DNA of 64,000 bases, from NCBI RefSeq assembly GCF_003591485.1, contig NZ_QZCF01000013.1, positions 24,049 to 88,048 of the forward strand. The letters are read 5' to 3'. Positions 34,476 to 43,333 of the stretch are shown here, piece after piece; position 1 is the first letter of the stretch, and each line of letters opens with the position of its first letter. Source of the stretch: Paenibacillus sp. 1011MAR3C5. GTDB lineage: Bacteria; Bacillota; Bacilli; Paenibacillales; Paenibacillaceae. Both the position numbers and the translations under genes were made by a program. The notes beneath the pieces were generated by a model that saw only the letters and a list, made by a program, of their open reading frames with translations, was not told where the DNA came from and ran no database searches.

Positions 34476-36260
34476 CTATTCTGTGTAGCTTTTAGTTGTA
34501 TCGATGACAATCATCTTTTTCGCTTCGTCATACGTGATGCCAAAGTTGAAAGCTTGGCCGATGTCTCTTAGTTTAAAGTAGTTATTCCCGCCTATTTTGT
34601 AAGCCGCCAGCTCCACTTTGTTGCCGTTCAAATAAACATTGGATGTGGTTGGCCAAGCTGCGACATGTATCATCTTGCCTGTTGTTGCAAGCTCTCCGCC
34701 TACCGGCGTGTAGGCCTTGCCCGCAGCCAGCATAATGGAATCCTTCTTCGCATCATAGGATACGTCGAATTGCTTGCTTGTTCCACTTAACGCCATACCG
34801 AGGTCGCGCAGCTTAAAGTAATTGTTGCCGTTGATGGAGTAAGCTTCGAATGCCACTTCTTTGCCGTCAATAATCACCTTCGCGGATGCTGACTTAGCTG
34901 TCACCATATCGGCAGGTTTGCTGATATAACCCCATTTGCCATTCACCATGATGGCTCCAATGCCTTCGCTGAAGTGCCAAGCGCCCTCAAATCCGTCCAT
35001 ATACACTTCTTCGCCTTTGGCGTTCACAAAGTTATAGGTCGAGCCATTGAACACAAGCACATAACCATCCCGGAAATCACCCATCTGCCACTCCTCATCC
35101 AGCGGCTCGTATTTAAGCGGTACGACAACCTTTCCTTTCTGGTCAATCATCCCCCACTTGCCCTTCATCATGACCCATGCGAGGCCATTGTTGAAGGGAA
35201 AGCCGTAATCATAGCTATGCGGGACGACTGTCTGTCCCTTCTTGTTGATATAGCCCCATGTTCCTGCTTTGTTCTGTACCGCTGCCACGCCTTCAGAGAA
35301 ATCTTGAATCTCCAGGTATGTGGTGGGACTCACTATTTCTTTTCCTGTATGATCCAGAAATCCCCACGTTGGCGCTTTGTTTTCATTCAACAGACTAGCC
35401 ATAACCATACCTTCCCTGTACGCACCAACAGCCAATAACGGCGAGCCTTTGTATGCTGCCAATATAGGAGTTGCTTTCCCTTTCTCATCTATCAGAAAAC
35501 GTTCATACTTATCATTCGTTACAATCGCCTTGCCCTCGCTGAACATATTGGACTGCTCCAGAACGTAATCACGCCAGATGAATGACAGTGGCGTTCGATA
35601 AGTTGGCTGAATGATCTGCTTCCCGTCATACGAATAGAACGCCCATTTTCCGTTCTCATCCATTAACCATACATAGTCCGAGTATTCGTACGGATTAACG
35701 TACTGCAACTCCTCTACATAATACATATTTGTCTCAGCTGCTAACTTGCCGTTTTTATCGAGAAATACAATCCCTTTATCCTCCGTCAGTGCCAGCGCAT
35801 AACCCTTATAGAAGTTGGATACTTCAACATATTGATAGTCGATCACGACATTCCCTTCTTTATTTATAAATCCCCAGTAATCGCCATCGGATACTGCTGC
35901 GCGACTCTCTACAAAGTCGCCCGGCTGCACCGGAAACTGCGGCTTTATAATTTCTTTGCCTTTCTGATCGATAAATCCCCACTTGCCATTCTTAGATACA
36001 TCCGCCAGTCCCTCAGTAAAGGTTAGCGAGCTGTTCTCATATTGAGGAGGAGTCACATACGTTCCTTTCCGATCAATCAGTCCCCATTTGCCGTCCTTCT
36101 CGACGAATGCGACTCCATTCTCGAATACGGTAATGTCGTCGTACTGTGGTTGGATAATGATCTCCGAGATGGCTTTGTTAGCCGCCGCTGTTGCGGTTAT
36201 AGGGAACATCATCGTGATCAGCAAGCTGATCGATAGTAATACCTTTGTCATGCTCTTCAT
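34476..36260 (-). CDS. secreted WG-repeat protein with two stalk-like C-terminal domains
   Basis: A 594-residue exported protein. The signal peptide (about residues 1-26) ends ATAAA. About nine WG repeats follow (GKWGLIDRKGTYV type, residues 40-450). Two copies of a copper-amine-oxidase-N-like module close the protein (about 460-525 and 530-590), each with NNYFKLRD, a unit often found on Paenibacillus surface proteins. No catalytic motif is seen; a surface-exposed binding or structural role is likely. It sits alone between terminators. Confidence 0.88.
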   Translation of the reverse strand: MKSMTKVLLSISLLITMMFPITATAAANKAISEIIIQPQYDDITVFENGVAFVEKDGKWGLIDRKGTYVTPPQYENSSLTFTEGLADVSKNGKWGFIDQKGKEIIKPQFPVQPGDFVESRAAVSDGDYWGFINKEGNVVIDYQYVEVSNFYKGYALALTEDKGIVFLDKNGKLAAETNMYYVEELQYVNPYEYSDYVWLMDENGKWAFYSYDGKQIIQPTYRTPLSFIWRDYVLEQSNMFSEGKAIVTNDKYERFLIDEKGKATPILAAYKGSPLLAVGAYREGMVMASLLNENKAPTWGFLDHTGKEIVSPTTYLEIQDFSEGVAAVQNKAGTWGYINKKGQTVVPHSYDYGFPFNNGLAWVMMKGKWGMIDQKGKVVVPLKYEPLDEEWQMGDFRDGYVLVFNGSTYNFVNAKGEEVYMDGFEGAWHFSEGIGAIMVNGKWGYISKPADMVTAKSASAKVIIDGKEVAFEAYSINGNNYFKLRDLGMALSGTSKQFDVSYDAKKDSIMLAAGKAYTPVGGELATTGKMIHVAAWPTTSNVYLNGNKVELAAYKIGGNNYFKLRDIGQAFNFGITYDEAKKMIVIDTTKSYTE

Positions 36261-36350
36261 TCTTCTAGCATCCCTTCCGCAGTTAATTATTTATACAGAC
36301 TATTGATTCTCCTTGACTCTTCCATTTCCTTCTTTCTCCAATAGAACAAC

Positions 36351-36376
36351 AAAAAAACGATCTCATCTGAGATCGC
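36351..36376 (-). terminator. terminator of tRNA-Ser
   Basis: Minus-strand hairpin GATCTCA-GA-TGAGATC followed by TCG and U7, about 20 bases after the tRNA 3' end. Confidence 0.7.
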
Positions 36377-36396
36377 TGTTCGTTTGATTCGTTATG

Positions 36397-36485
36397 GCGG
36401 AGAAGGTGGGATTCGAACCCACGCACGCTTTGACACGCCTAGCTGATTTCGAGTCAGCCCCCTTGGGCCTCTTGGGTACCTCTCC
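36397..36485 (-). tRNA. tRNA-Ser (anticodon CGA)
   Basis: An 89-base tRNA with a long variable arm, as in class II tRNAs. The acceptor stem GGAGAGG pairs with CTTCTCC (one G-U), followed by G73 and an encoded CCA. The anticodon stem is GCTGA/TCAGC with loop CTCGAAA, so the anticodon is CGA and it reads UCG serine codons. The T arm has GTGGGTTCGAATCCCAC. It stands alone. Confidence 0.96.
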
Positions 36486-36578
36486 GCATGTAATAAATAA
36501 TATATCACACAACTTGTCTCTCCGCAAGCACCTTTTTCATGACTTTAAACTGAAATTCCACGTGCAACAAATCGCCCG

Positions 36579-36797
36579 TTATTGCTCACTCTGTCCCTCT
36601 TCGCTAGCCTTTGAGCGAAGCACTTTCTTCATGTTTTTCTCGAATTTCATTCTTGGAATAAGGACGCTATGCTTGCACCCTACGCACTTGATCCGGATAT
36701 CCATGCCCATGCGGATAATCTCCATCTCATTCGTGCCGCAAGGATGCTGCTTCTTCATCTGAACAATATCCCCAAGCTCAAAATGCTTCCGATCCAT
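36579..36797 (-). CDS. DUF951 protein
   Basis: A 72-residue protein of the DUF951 family, which resembles a small nucleic-acid-binding beta-barrel. It has LGDIVQMKKQHPCG and GMDIRIKCVGC; three cysteines might bind metal. It starts 2 bases after the mscS-like stop, so the two are co-transcribed. In related genomes it normally lies next to ychF. Confidence 0.9.
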   Translation of the reverse strand: MDRKHFELGDIVQMKKQHPCGTNEMEIIRMGMDIRIKCVGCKHSVLIPRMKFEKNMKKVLRSKASEEGQSEQ

Positions 36798-36799
36798 CC

Positions 36800-37654
36800 T
36801 TACCCCTCCTCATACGTTCTCTGATACGTCACCATGCGCGGATACGGTACTTCAATGCCGTTGCGGTCCAGCGCATCCTTAATAGCCTTGTTCATCGCCC
36901 TGGCCACCATATGATGCGTGTTCGGCTTGCATTCCCCTGTCACACGAATCGTTACCGATGTGGCGGACATCAACTGTACGCCCAATACCTCTGGCTTATT
37001 CACCAGGTTCTCATGCTCCAGCTGGTTCATCGTATCGGATATGATGCTCATCGCCTTGTCCACTTGCGCCTCATAGGCAACCAGCACGTCCACTACAGCA
37101 AGCGTATTATTGACCGAAAAGTTCGTCACTTCATTAATCATGCCGTTCGGAACCATATGCACTTCGCCTGTCCAGCTTAATATCTTCGTCGTACGCAGGC
37201 CAATAACCTCTACAGTCCCTTTGAATGTGCCTGTCTGAATGACGTCGCCTACTGCGAATTGATCCTCCAGTATGATGAAGAAGCCGGTTAGAATGTCCTT
37301 CACGAGGCTCTGAGCGCCGAAGCCGATTGCGATGCCCACTACGCCAGCTCCTGCAAGCAGCGGCCCCAAATTAATGCCGACCTCCGACAACAGCAGCATA
37401 AACACGATAAAGTACATGATATACGTCACAACGTTTTTGACAAGCTTCCCTACCGTTGTCATTCGGCGCGCCTGGCTCGGCGGATGCTTGCTGGCACGCT
37501 CCAGCACGATACGGTCCAGCGACTTATGTAGAATCCACATAATCATCTTGCTGATTGCAATAATCAACACAATACGTATAGCGGTTATCCCAAGATCCTC
37601 CCACGTATTGCTGTCGGTGAGCGTATCCAGCAAGCTATGATACCACTTATTCAT
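36800..37654 (-). CDS. MscS-family mechanosensitive channel
   Basis: Small-conductance mechanosensitive ion channel that opens under osmotic downshock. Helices lie near residues 20-40 and 65-85, and the pore-lining helix (GPLLAGAGVVGIAIGFGAQS) carries the Gly/Ala pattern. The MscS beta domain follows (FAVGDVIQTGTFKGTVE). 284 residues, similar to YkuT/YhdY types. Upstream neighbour is a DUF3343 gene on the same strand. Confidence 0.94.
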   Translation of the reverse strand: MNKWYHSLLDTLTDSNTWEDLGITAIRIVLIIAISKMIMWILHKSLDRIVLERASKHPPSQARRMTTVGKLVKNVVTYIMYFIVFMLLLSEVGINLGPLLAGAGVVGIAIGFGAQSLVKDILTGFFIILEDQFAVGDVIQTGTFKGTVEVIGLRTTKILSWTGEVHMVPNGMINEVTNFSVNNTLAVVDVLVAYEAQVDKAMSIISDTMNQLEHENLVNKPEVLGVQLMSATSVTIRVTGECKPNTHHMVARAMNKAIKDALDRNGIEVPYPRMVTYQRTYEEG

Positions 37655-37691
37655 TATTCATCATCTCCATACATCCCTAATGGACGCCCTG

Positions 37692-37931
37692 CTATAGCTC
37701 TAGCTGTTCATACCCTGCTTCAATCGGTTTGAAGATGCCTCTTATTTCAACCCGTTCCTGATCCATTACCTCTTTCACCCTGCTCAAATCTTCTTCCGGG
37801 AAGTGGATGGATAACGCGCAGCCCGCGGTTATCTCCTTCGGCGTCGGACAAATATCGATCTCCACTTCTGCATATTCAAGCAGCATCTCTGCGCGCAGCG
37901 CCTGCTGTGTGGAATCAAATGCGATCAGCAT
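37692..37931 (-). CDS. DUF3343 (putative Se/S carrier-like) protein
   Basis: A 79-residue protein starting MLIAFDSTQQALRAE. It has the family pattern CPTPKEITAGCALSI, in which the two cysteines suggest carriage of sulfur or selenium. An ATG start at 37931 gives the normal length; the frame extends to 38015 but that part is not family-like. A class-V aminotransferase gene lies 1.2 kb away, a pairing known from selenium/sulfur loci, though yyaC and DUF4446 intervene. Confidence 0.85.
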   Translation of the reverse strand: MLIAFDSTQQALRAEMLLEYAEVEIDICPTPKEITAGCALSIHFPEEDLSRVKEVMDQERVEIRGIFKPIEAGYEQLEL

Positions 37932-37978
37932 ACGGACATCCCTTCCCTTCTTTATCCTGAATTCTCTTGTTGCACGAC

Positions 37979-38007
37979 GTATAAAATGGTTGTCCCATCC
38001 ATATACT
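37979..38007 (+). promoter_or_regulatory. sporulation-type (sigma-E-like) promoter of yyaC
   Basis: GTATAAA (37979-37985), 14 bases, CATATACT (38000-38007) fits the B. subtilis sigma-E consensus, with the -10 matching fully. It lies 33 bases before the yyaC ATG. Bacillus yyaC is reported as forespore-expressed, so the sigma factor assignment is uncertain. Confidence 0.45.
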
Positions 38008-38039
38008 AGTATCATATAAGCGTTATTAGGAGGGATTCT

Positions 38040-38648
38040 ATGAAACTACCATTTATGAAGGATGCCCCGTTCAAGGTGCCCTACACGACTGCAAATATCG
38101 TTGGCATGCTGGTGAATCGTCTTTCCGGTTTCTTGGAAGGTCTCCCTTCGAATCGTCCGATCGTTATTGTCTGCATTGGTACGGACCGTTCTACCGGCGA
38201 TGCGCTGGGGCCGCTCATTGGCACCTCGCTGCTTAAGTACCGCAGCCCGAATTTCCATCTCTACGGCACGCTCGAGGATCCTGTACATGCGATGAATCTG
38301 GAGGATACGCTTATCGATATCAATCGCAAGTTCGACAAACCATTTATTATCGGCATTGATGCCTGTCTCGGCCAGGTCGCAAGCGTCGGCTGCATCCAGA
38401 TCGGCGAAGGTCCTGTTCGTCCAGGCGCCGGCGTGAATAAAGATCTGCCCCCCGTCGGAGACATTCATGTGACCGGCATCGTGAACGTAGGTGGATTCAT
38501 GGAATATTTCGTCTTGCAGAATACAAGGCTTCATCTCGTCATGAGAATGTCGGATGTGATCGCAACCAGTCTATTCACAGCGATCGCCAACCATATGCAT
38601 ATTTCTTCCTCTGTACGTGATCAGACAGCCGCAGCGGATCTCACTTAA
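38040..38648 (+). CDS. yyaC: spore protein YyaC (DUF1256, germination-protease fold)
   Basis: A 202-residue sporulation protein related to the germination protease Gpr. It has VCIGTDRSTGDALGPLIGT and IGIDACLGQ, the conserved fold core. The exact function is not settled. It is the only plus-strand gene in this stretch and has AGGAGGG before its ATG. The same gene lies at this place in B. subtilis. Confidence 0.94.
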   Translation: MKLPFMKDAPFKVPYTTANIVGMLVNRLSGFLEGLPSNRPIVIVCIGTDRSTGDALGPLIGTSLLKYRSPNFHLYGTLEDPVHAMNLEDTLIDINRKFDKPFIIGIDACLGQVASVGCIQIGEGPVRPGAGVNKDLPPVGDIHVTGIVNVGGFMEYFVLQNTRLHLVMRMSDVIATSLFTAIANHMHISSSVRDQTAAADLT

Positions 38649-38659
38649 CTGAAAGCCGC

Positions 38660-39142
38660 TTATTTCGCTTCCTGCATCGCCTTGCGCTCTTCCGGCGTGA
38701 GCGGATAAGGGGATTCGCCCTTCTCTACCGGCTTCGCATACACATACGTGCTATCACGGCTATGCAGTCCGGAGAATACCGCTCCATCCTTTTCTTCATT
38801 CACAATTGCAATGGAAAAGCTCAAATCGCTGCCTCCATCGGAAAATGCATTGTACCGATGAATGCCCAGCTTCGTCTTCATCTGAGGCAGTACCGTTTGA
38901 ACGCCTCTCAGCTCGTTTTGCAGACGATCGATCTGCTCACGCTGCTCGTCCAGTTGGTTTTTCAGACTGACTACAACTTCTTCAATATTCGTTACACCCG
39001 TATCCCCCATCACAGCCAGATACTGATTGCGAAGCTTTTTCAGTTTCGACCCCAGCCCCAACACCCGTATGAACAACAATAATACGATAATAGCCAGTAC
39101 CGCTGTAATAATAAATATCGGGTCCAAATACCACTCGTCCAT
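38660..39142 (-). CDS. DUF4446 membrane protein (YyaB-like)
   Basis: A 160-residue protein with one N-terminal membrane helix (about residues 9-27), a coiled-coil (about 60-90, VSLKNQLDEQREQIDRLQNE) and a cytoplasmic beta domain with YNAFSDGGSDLSFSIA. Function unknown. It lies between yyaC and the aminotransferase gene, the usual position in Paenibacillaceae and Bacillus. Confidence 0.88.
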   Translation of the reverse strand: MDEWYLDPIFIITAVLAIIVLLLFIRVLGLGSKLKKLRNQYLAVMGDTGVTNIEEVVVSLKNQLDEQREQIDRLQNELRGVQTVLPQMKTKLGIHRYNAFSDGGSDLSFSIAIVNEEKDGAVFSGLHSRDSTYVYAKPVEKGESPYPLTPEERKAMQEAK

Positions 39143-39157
39143 GATTCATCCCATCCC

Positions 39158-40330
39158 CTATATCCCGTATTGCTCTGTAATTTCCTTAATCGCATGCAAG
39201 AGCGCTTCTACTTCAGCCGTCGTTGTATATATGCCTACGCTTGCTCTGATCGCTCCTGTGGCAGACGTACCTGCCGCCATATGTGCCATCGGCGTACAAT
39301 GGAATCCCGCTCTTACGGCAATGTTGTAGTGCTGATCCAATATAAACGACAATTCAGATGGGTCAATACCCGCCACATTGAACGCCACAATGCCTGTTCT
39401 CTCTTCCCCAATTCCGGGTCCTAACAGCTGCACAGGATTCAGGCTGCTGAGACCCTCCAGAAGCCGCTGTGACAGCGCCCATTCCTTAGCATGAATAGAT
39501 GCTGCGGTTTCCTTCAGGACGTGTCTAACGCCCATTTGAAGCCCTGCCAACCCTGGCGTGTTCTGTGTACCCGCCTCGTAGCGGTCCGGCCTCACATGCG
39601 GCTGATGCAGCGCTTCCGACTGGCTTCCTGTCCCACCATGCAGCAGCGGTTCAATCTCCATATTCGGGGAGATATACAGCCCGCCTGTACCCTGTGGTCC
39701 CAACAATCCTTTATGTCCCGGAAAAGCCAGCATATCAATACCCATTGCCTCTACGTCGATTGGCAATATACCTGCACTCTGAGCCGCATCAACGAGCAGT
39801 TTGATTCCGTTCTTTCGCGCCAGCTCCCCGACATCAGCTACTGGCATAATGGTGCCTAGCAGATTGGAGCTATGATTCATTATGATTAACGTGGTATGTG
39901 GTCTTATAGCAGACTCCACATCTTCCACCTTTAGTTTGCCCGTCAAGTCCGACTCAATGTAACTCACTTCAATCCCGATCGTCTGTTCCAAATAATACAG
40001 CGGCCTTCTTACCGAATTATGTTCTACCGCAGTCGCGATGACATGATCCCCTGGCTTCAGCCAGCCCTTGATCGCCATATTAAGCGCCATGGTTGTATTA
40101 GAAGCAAATGCAATATCATTTGGATTTTTAATATGAAACAGCTTAGCCAATTGCTTTCTTGTCTCAAATAATATCCGACTCGCCCGTACGGCCATAGCAT
40201 GACTGCCTCTTCCGGGATTCGCCGCATCATGGAGCGTCGCCTGCACGACCGCTTCCGTCACTTCCGGCGGTTTCGGCCAAGATGTGGCCGCATGGTCCAG
40301 ATAGATGAATGGCTGTCCTTCTCTGCTCAT
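39158..40330 (-). CDS. class-V aminotransferase, cysteine desulfurase-like (EF2568 type)
   Basis: PLP enzyme of the NifS/SufS superfamily, likely to take sulfur or selenium from cysteine or selenocysteine. PLP lysine K207 lies in FPGHKGLLGPQG, with H104 (AVEHNS), D181 and Q184 around the cofactor. A cysteine is present at the expected active-site loop (C345, GFHCTPMAH). 390 residues. It begins about 120 bases after parB. The nearby DUF3343 gene supports a sulfur/selenium role by association only. Confidence 0.9.
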   Translation of the reverse strand: MSREGQPFIYLDHAATSWPKPPEVTEAVVQATLHDAANPGRGSHAMAVRASRILFETRKQLAKLFHIKNPNDIAFASNTTMALNMAIKGWLKPGDHVIATAVEHNSVRRPLYYLEQTIGIEVSYIESDLTGKLKVEDVESAIRPHTTLIIMNHSSNLLGTIMPVADVGELARKNGIKLLVDAAQSAGILPIDVEAMGIDMLAFPGHKGLLGPQGTGGLYISPNMEIEPLLHGGTGSQSEALHQPHVRPDRYEAGTQNTPGLAGLQMGVRHVLKETAASIHAKEWALSQRLLEGLSSLNPVQLLGPGIGEERTGIVAFNVAGIDPSELSFILDQHYNIAVRAGFHCTPMAHMAAGTSATGAIRASVGIYTTTAEVEALLHAIKEITEQYGI

Positions 40331-40357
40331 CTGAACGCTCCTTTCCCCATTGAAATG

Positions 40358-40418
40358 ACAATGGCATATCTTAGTTTAATCCTTCAATGGAAAGATTACA
40401 ACTTGGATATGCCATTGT
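40358..40418 (-). terminator. inverted repeat between parB and the aminotransferase gene
   Basis: Perfect 13-bp arms ACAATGGCATATC and GATATGCCATTGT around a 35-base loop with internal pairing. It lies 30 bases after parB. It probably acts as a parB terminator, although the U tract is poor. Confidence 0.5.
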
Positions 40419-40448
40419 TCCCTTCATTCAGAACGAATGATTATTTAA

Positions 40449-41300
40449 TTAAGCCATACGCTGAAGCAGTTCAAGCAATCTCTCCAGATCCTGCTTGTTG
40501 TAGTACTGAATCTCAATCTTCCCTTTATCCTTTTGCTGCTTGATTTTCACCGTTGTTTTGAATTGCTCACGCAGGTTTTCTTCAAGCGATTCAATGTATG
40601 GATCTCTCTTTTTTTGCTTTTGCGTCTTTTGCTGCTGTGTTTGCTTGGAATCCAGCTTTTGTATCGCATCCTCCAGCTCACGAACGCTCCATTCAGCGCT
40701 AACAGTTAATTCCGCCAATTCCTTCTGAACCGGTTGTTCCTTAATGCCAGCTAAAGCTCTTGCATGCCCCATTGAAATTGTTCCACGTGAAACATAATCT
40801 TTAATTTCAGCCGGGAGTGTCAATAACCGAACAAAGTTCGCGATATGGGAACGGGACTTCCCTACCTTCAAGCTCAACTCTTCCTGAGTCAGATTGAACT
40901 TGTCTATTAAGGCTTGATAGGCTACTGCTATTTCCATTGCATTCAGATCTTCACGTTGAAGATTCTCGATTAATGCAATCTCCATCACCTGCTGATCCGA
41001 GAATGAACGCACGACCGCCGGAATTGTCAGATTGCCACAATATTGCGATGCACGGAATCTCCGCTCACCCGCAATAATCTCATAGCCCTTAAGAACAGTC
41101 CGTACAATAATAGGCTGGATAACGCCATGCTGTTTAATCGATTCAGCCAATTCCTTGATTGAATCCTCGTCGAAGGTTTTGCGCGGCTGATATGGATTTG
41201 CACGCAGCTGATTAATCGGCACTTCAATGACTTTATCATCATCATTCACGGATAGTGATGGGATTAACGCATCAAGCCCTCTACCTAGCCGCTTGCTCAT
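40449..41300 (-). CDS. parB: chromosome partition protein ParB (Spo0J)
   Basis: CTP-dependent DNA clamp that loads at parS and segregates the origin. The N-terminal ParB/Srx domain has ELAESIKQHGVIQPI and the GERRFRA motif (CTP-binding region). The central helix-turn-helix (SLKVGKSRSHIANFVRLL) and the C-terminal dimerisation part follow; 283 residues. Its start overlaps the end of parA by 20 bases. The gene contains a parS site, as in B. subtilis. Confidence 0.97.
   Translation of the reverse strand: MSKRLGRGLDALIPSLSVNDDDKVIEVPINQLRANPYQPRKTFDEDSIKELAESIKQHGVIQPIIVRTVLKGYEIIAGERRFRASQYCGNLTIPAVVRSFSDQQVMEIALIENLQREDLNAMEIAVAYQALIDKFNLTQEELSLKVGKSRSHIANFVRLLTLPAEIKDYVSRGTISMGHARALAGIKEQPVQKELAELTVSAEWSVRELEDAIQKLDSKQTQQQKTQKQKKRDPYIESLEENLREQFKTTVKIKQQKDKGKIEIQYYNKQDLERLLELLQRMA
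40779..40794. promoter_or_regulatory. parS site within parB
   Basis: TGTTCCACGTGAAACA matches the parS consensus TGTTNCACGTGAAACA exactly and is a 16-bp near-palindrome. ParB nucleates here and SMC is loaded. Confidence 0.95.
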
Positions 41301-42054
41301 ACATGATCACTTCCTTCGCCAGTTCAAGATAAACTTCTGCACCTTTTGATCTCGGATCGTATGTGATGATTGCTTGTCCATGAGACGGCGCCTCGCTCAG
41401 ACGTACATTGCGAGGGATAATCGTCTGATATACCTTCTGCTGGAAGTACTTCTTCACCTCTTCAATGACTTGAATACCAAGATTTGTCCTTGCATCCAAC
41501 ATCGTCAGAAGCACACCTTCAATTTGCAAGGTCGTATTCAAGTGCTTTTGAACAAGCCGTACTGTATTCAACAGCTGGCTCAAGCCTTCAAGCGCATAAT
41601 ATTCACATTGAATAGGAATAAGTACGGAATCCGCAGCAGTCAACGAGTTAATCGTCAGAATCCCTAAGGAAGGAGGACAATCAATGAGTACATAGTCAAA
41701 TTGATTCTTTACCATGTGAAGTGACTTCTTCAATCTTAGTTCTCTAGAGATTGTTGGTACCAATTCAATCTCTGCACCAGCTAGCTGGATGGTTGCGGGT
41801 ATGACGGTGAGTCCCGGCACGCTGGTTTCAACCATTGCATCCTTCGGATGTACGTCATTAATCAGCACGTCGTAGATACAATTCGGCACATCCGCTTTAT
41901 TAATGCCTAGTCCGCTTGTTGTATTGCCCTGGGGATCGATATCCACCAGCAGCACCTTTTTGCCCAACGAAGCGAGGCAGGCCGCCAAGTTAACAGACGT
42001 TGTCGTCTTACCGACACCGCCCTTCTGATTTGCAATTGCAATAATTTTCGACAC
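41281..42054 (-). CDS. parA: chromosome partition ATPase ParA (Soj)
   Basis: Walker-type ATPase that works with ParB in origin segregation and modulates DnaA. It has the deviant Walker A KGGVGKTT near the N-terminus (KGGVGKTTTSVNLAACL), the VLLVDIDPQGN region and DYVLIDCPPSLG. 257 residues, normal for Soj. Operon with parB. Confidence 0.97.
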   Translation of the reverse strand: MSKIIAIANQKGGVGKTTTSVNLAACLASLGKKVLLVDIDPQGNTTSGLGINKADVPNCIYDVLINDVHPKDAMVETSVPGLTVIPATIQLAGAEIELVPTISRELRLKKSLHMVKNQFDYVLIDCPPSLGILTINSLTAADSVLIPIQCEYYALEGLSQLLNTVRLVQKHLNTTLQIEGVLLTMLDARTNLGIQVIEEVKKYFQQKVYQTIIPRNVRLSEAPSHGQAIITYDPRSKGAEVYLELAKEVIMYEQAAR

Positions 42055-42097
42055 TTCTAACTCACCTCATGAGTGAAACTTTTGTACAAATGGCATC

Positions 42098-42119
42098 GCC
42101 GCCCTCATATGAAGGCGGC
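42098..42119 (-). terminator. hairpin between noc and parA
   Basis: GCCGCC / GGCGGC stem around a TCATATGA-containing loop, 40 bases after the noc stop. There is no clear U tract; it may be a weak terminator or processing site. Confidence 0.4.
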
Positions 42120-42159
42120 TAATAGTTGTCTGAATGAGAATAAAATATGGGAAGATAGC

Positions 42160-42993
42160 TTATCTTTTCGGAATTTGAATAACAATCTCGTAATGATCTT
42201 CGTGATCCTTCTCGTTGGTCTTGATTTGCAAACCAGACCCTGAGACCATCTCGATCGATTGTCTGATTGTATTAAGCGCCAAACGCACATCCTTTGTAAA
42301 CGAAATCCGCTTAGCTTTCTTAGCTTTGGCCGACTCCTTCAAAAAGGCAATACGCACTTCGGTCTGCTTTACATTGAGATCCTTTGCCAATACCTCTTCC
42401 AATACTTTTAGTTGCAGCTCTTCCGTATCGAGAGACAATAGCGCTCTAGCATGCCGTTCCGTAATTTTTCGTTCCATCAATGCGATCTTGATTGTCTCTG
42501 GCAGAGCTAACAACCGAAGCTTGTTCGCAATGGTCGATTGACTCTTCCCTAGACGCTGTGCCAAGCTCTCTTGCGTTAATTGGTGAAGTTCAATCAGTTT
42601 TTGATAAGCAACCGCTTCCTCAATAGCCGTTAACCCTTCACGCTGCAAATTTTCAATTAGCGCGATGGAAGCCGTCTGAGAATCATTGAACTCGCGAACG
42701 ATAGCCGGAATAGTATCCAAACCCAGCTTTGTCACTGCACGCCATCGTCTCTCACCGGCAATAATCTCATAACGATTATTGCGGATACGAACAACGATAG
42801 GCTGAATGACGCCATGTGTCCTGATTGTCTGACACAATTCATCGATCCGCTCATCATCGAATACCGTACGAGGTTGGAACGGACTCGTATCGATATCACC
42901 AATCGGTATTTGACGCACTTCTTCTTGCCCCGTACGCTGCTCGGATAAACCGAACAATCGAGAAAGTTGTTCTTTCATATCGATGACTACCAC
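42160..42993 (-). CDS. noc: nucleoid occlusion protein Noc
   Basis: ParB paralogue that prevents division over the chromosome. The N-terminal part is amphipathic and basic (MKEQLSRLFGLSEQR), matching the membrane-binding helix of Noc. The ParB/Srx domain with GERRWRA and the helix-turn-helix (LAQRLGKSQSTIANKLRLL) follow; 277 residues. The position between rsmG and parA is the same as in B. subtilis. Confidence 0.96.
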   Translation of the reverse strand: MVVIDMKEQLSRLFGLSEQRTGQEEVRQIPIGDIDTSPFQPRTVFDDERIDELCQTIRTHGVIQPIVVRIRNNRYEIIAGERRWRAVTKLGLDTIPAIVREFNDSQTASIALIENLQREGLTAIEEAVAYQKLIELHQLTQESLAQRLGKSQSTIANKLRLLALPETIKIALMERKITERHARALLSLDTEELQLKVLEEVLAKDLNVKQTEVRIAFLKESAKAKKAKRISFTKDVRLALNTIRQSIEMVSGSGLQIKTNEKDHEDHYEIVIQIPKR

Positions 42994-43333
42994 CCGACCC
43001 TGTAATAAATCCTAAGCTCTTTACGTTTGACGCATGATGAATAGCCGTTCATTCCATCAAAACGTACCTTATATCTTTACAAGCTTAGACTACCTTTCGA
43101 GGAGAAACTTCTACATTCTAATTGAACGAAATTTTCGATATCCAATAAATTCGACTTGCTTCGATTGATCTCCTGCTTGACAAAGGAAATGATTGCAGAA
43201 AATACAATACATTCACCTATAAAATCCGATATTTCGTCACAACTCTATTAGAGTCCGGCTATAATCATACGGATTAACCCTCAGACCGTTCCATAAGGTC
43301 TGATGTAATGTTCCACGTGAAACATTACAAGAT
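42994..43333. other. rsmG-noc intergenic region
   Basis: About 340 AT-rich bases with no gene. It contains the parS site at 43309-43324 and, presumably, the noc promoter. A short hairpin (AGACC-GTTCCATAA-GGTCT, about 43283-43302) lies just before parS, behind rsmG. Confidence 0.6.
43309..43324. promoter_or_regulatory. parS site between noc and rsmG
   Basis: TGTTCCACGTGAAACA, identical to the copy inside parB. Two identical parS sites within 2.6 kb put the centromere about 8 kb from dnaA. Confidence 0.95.
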
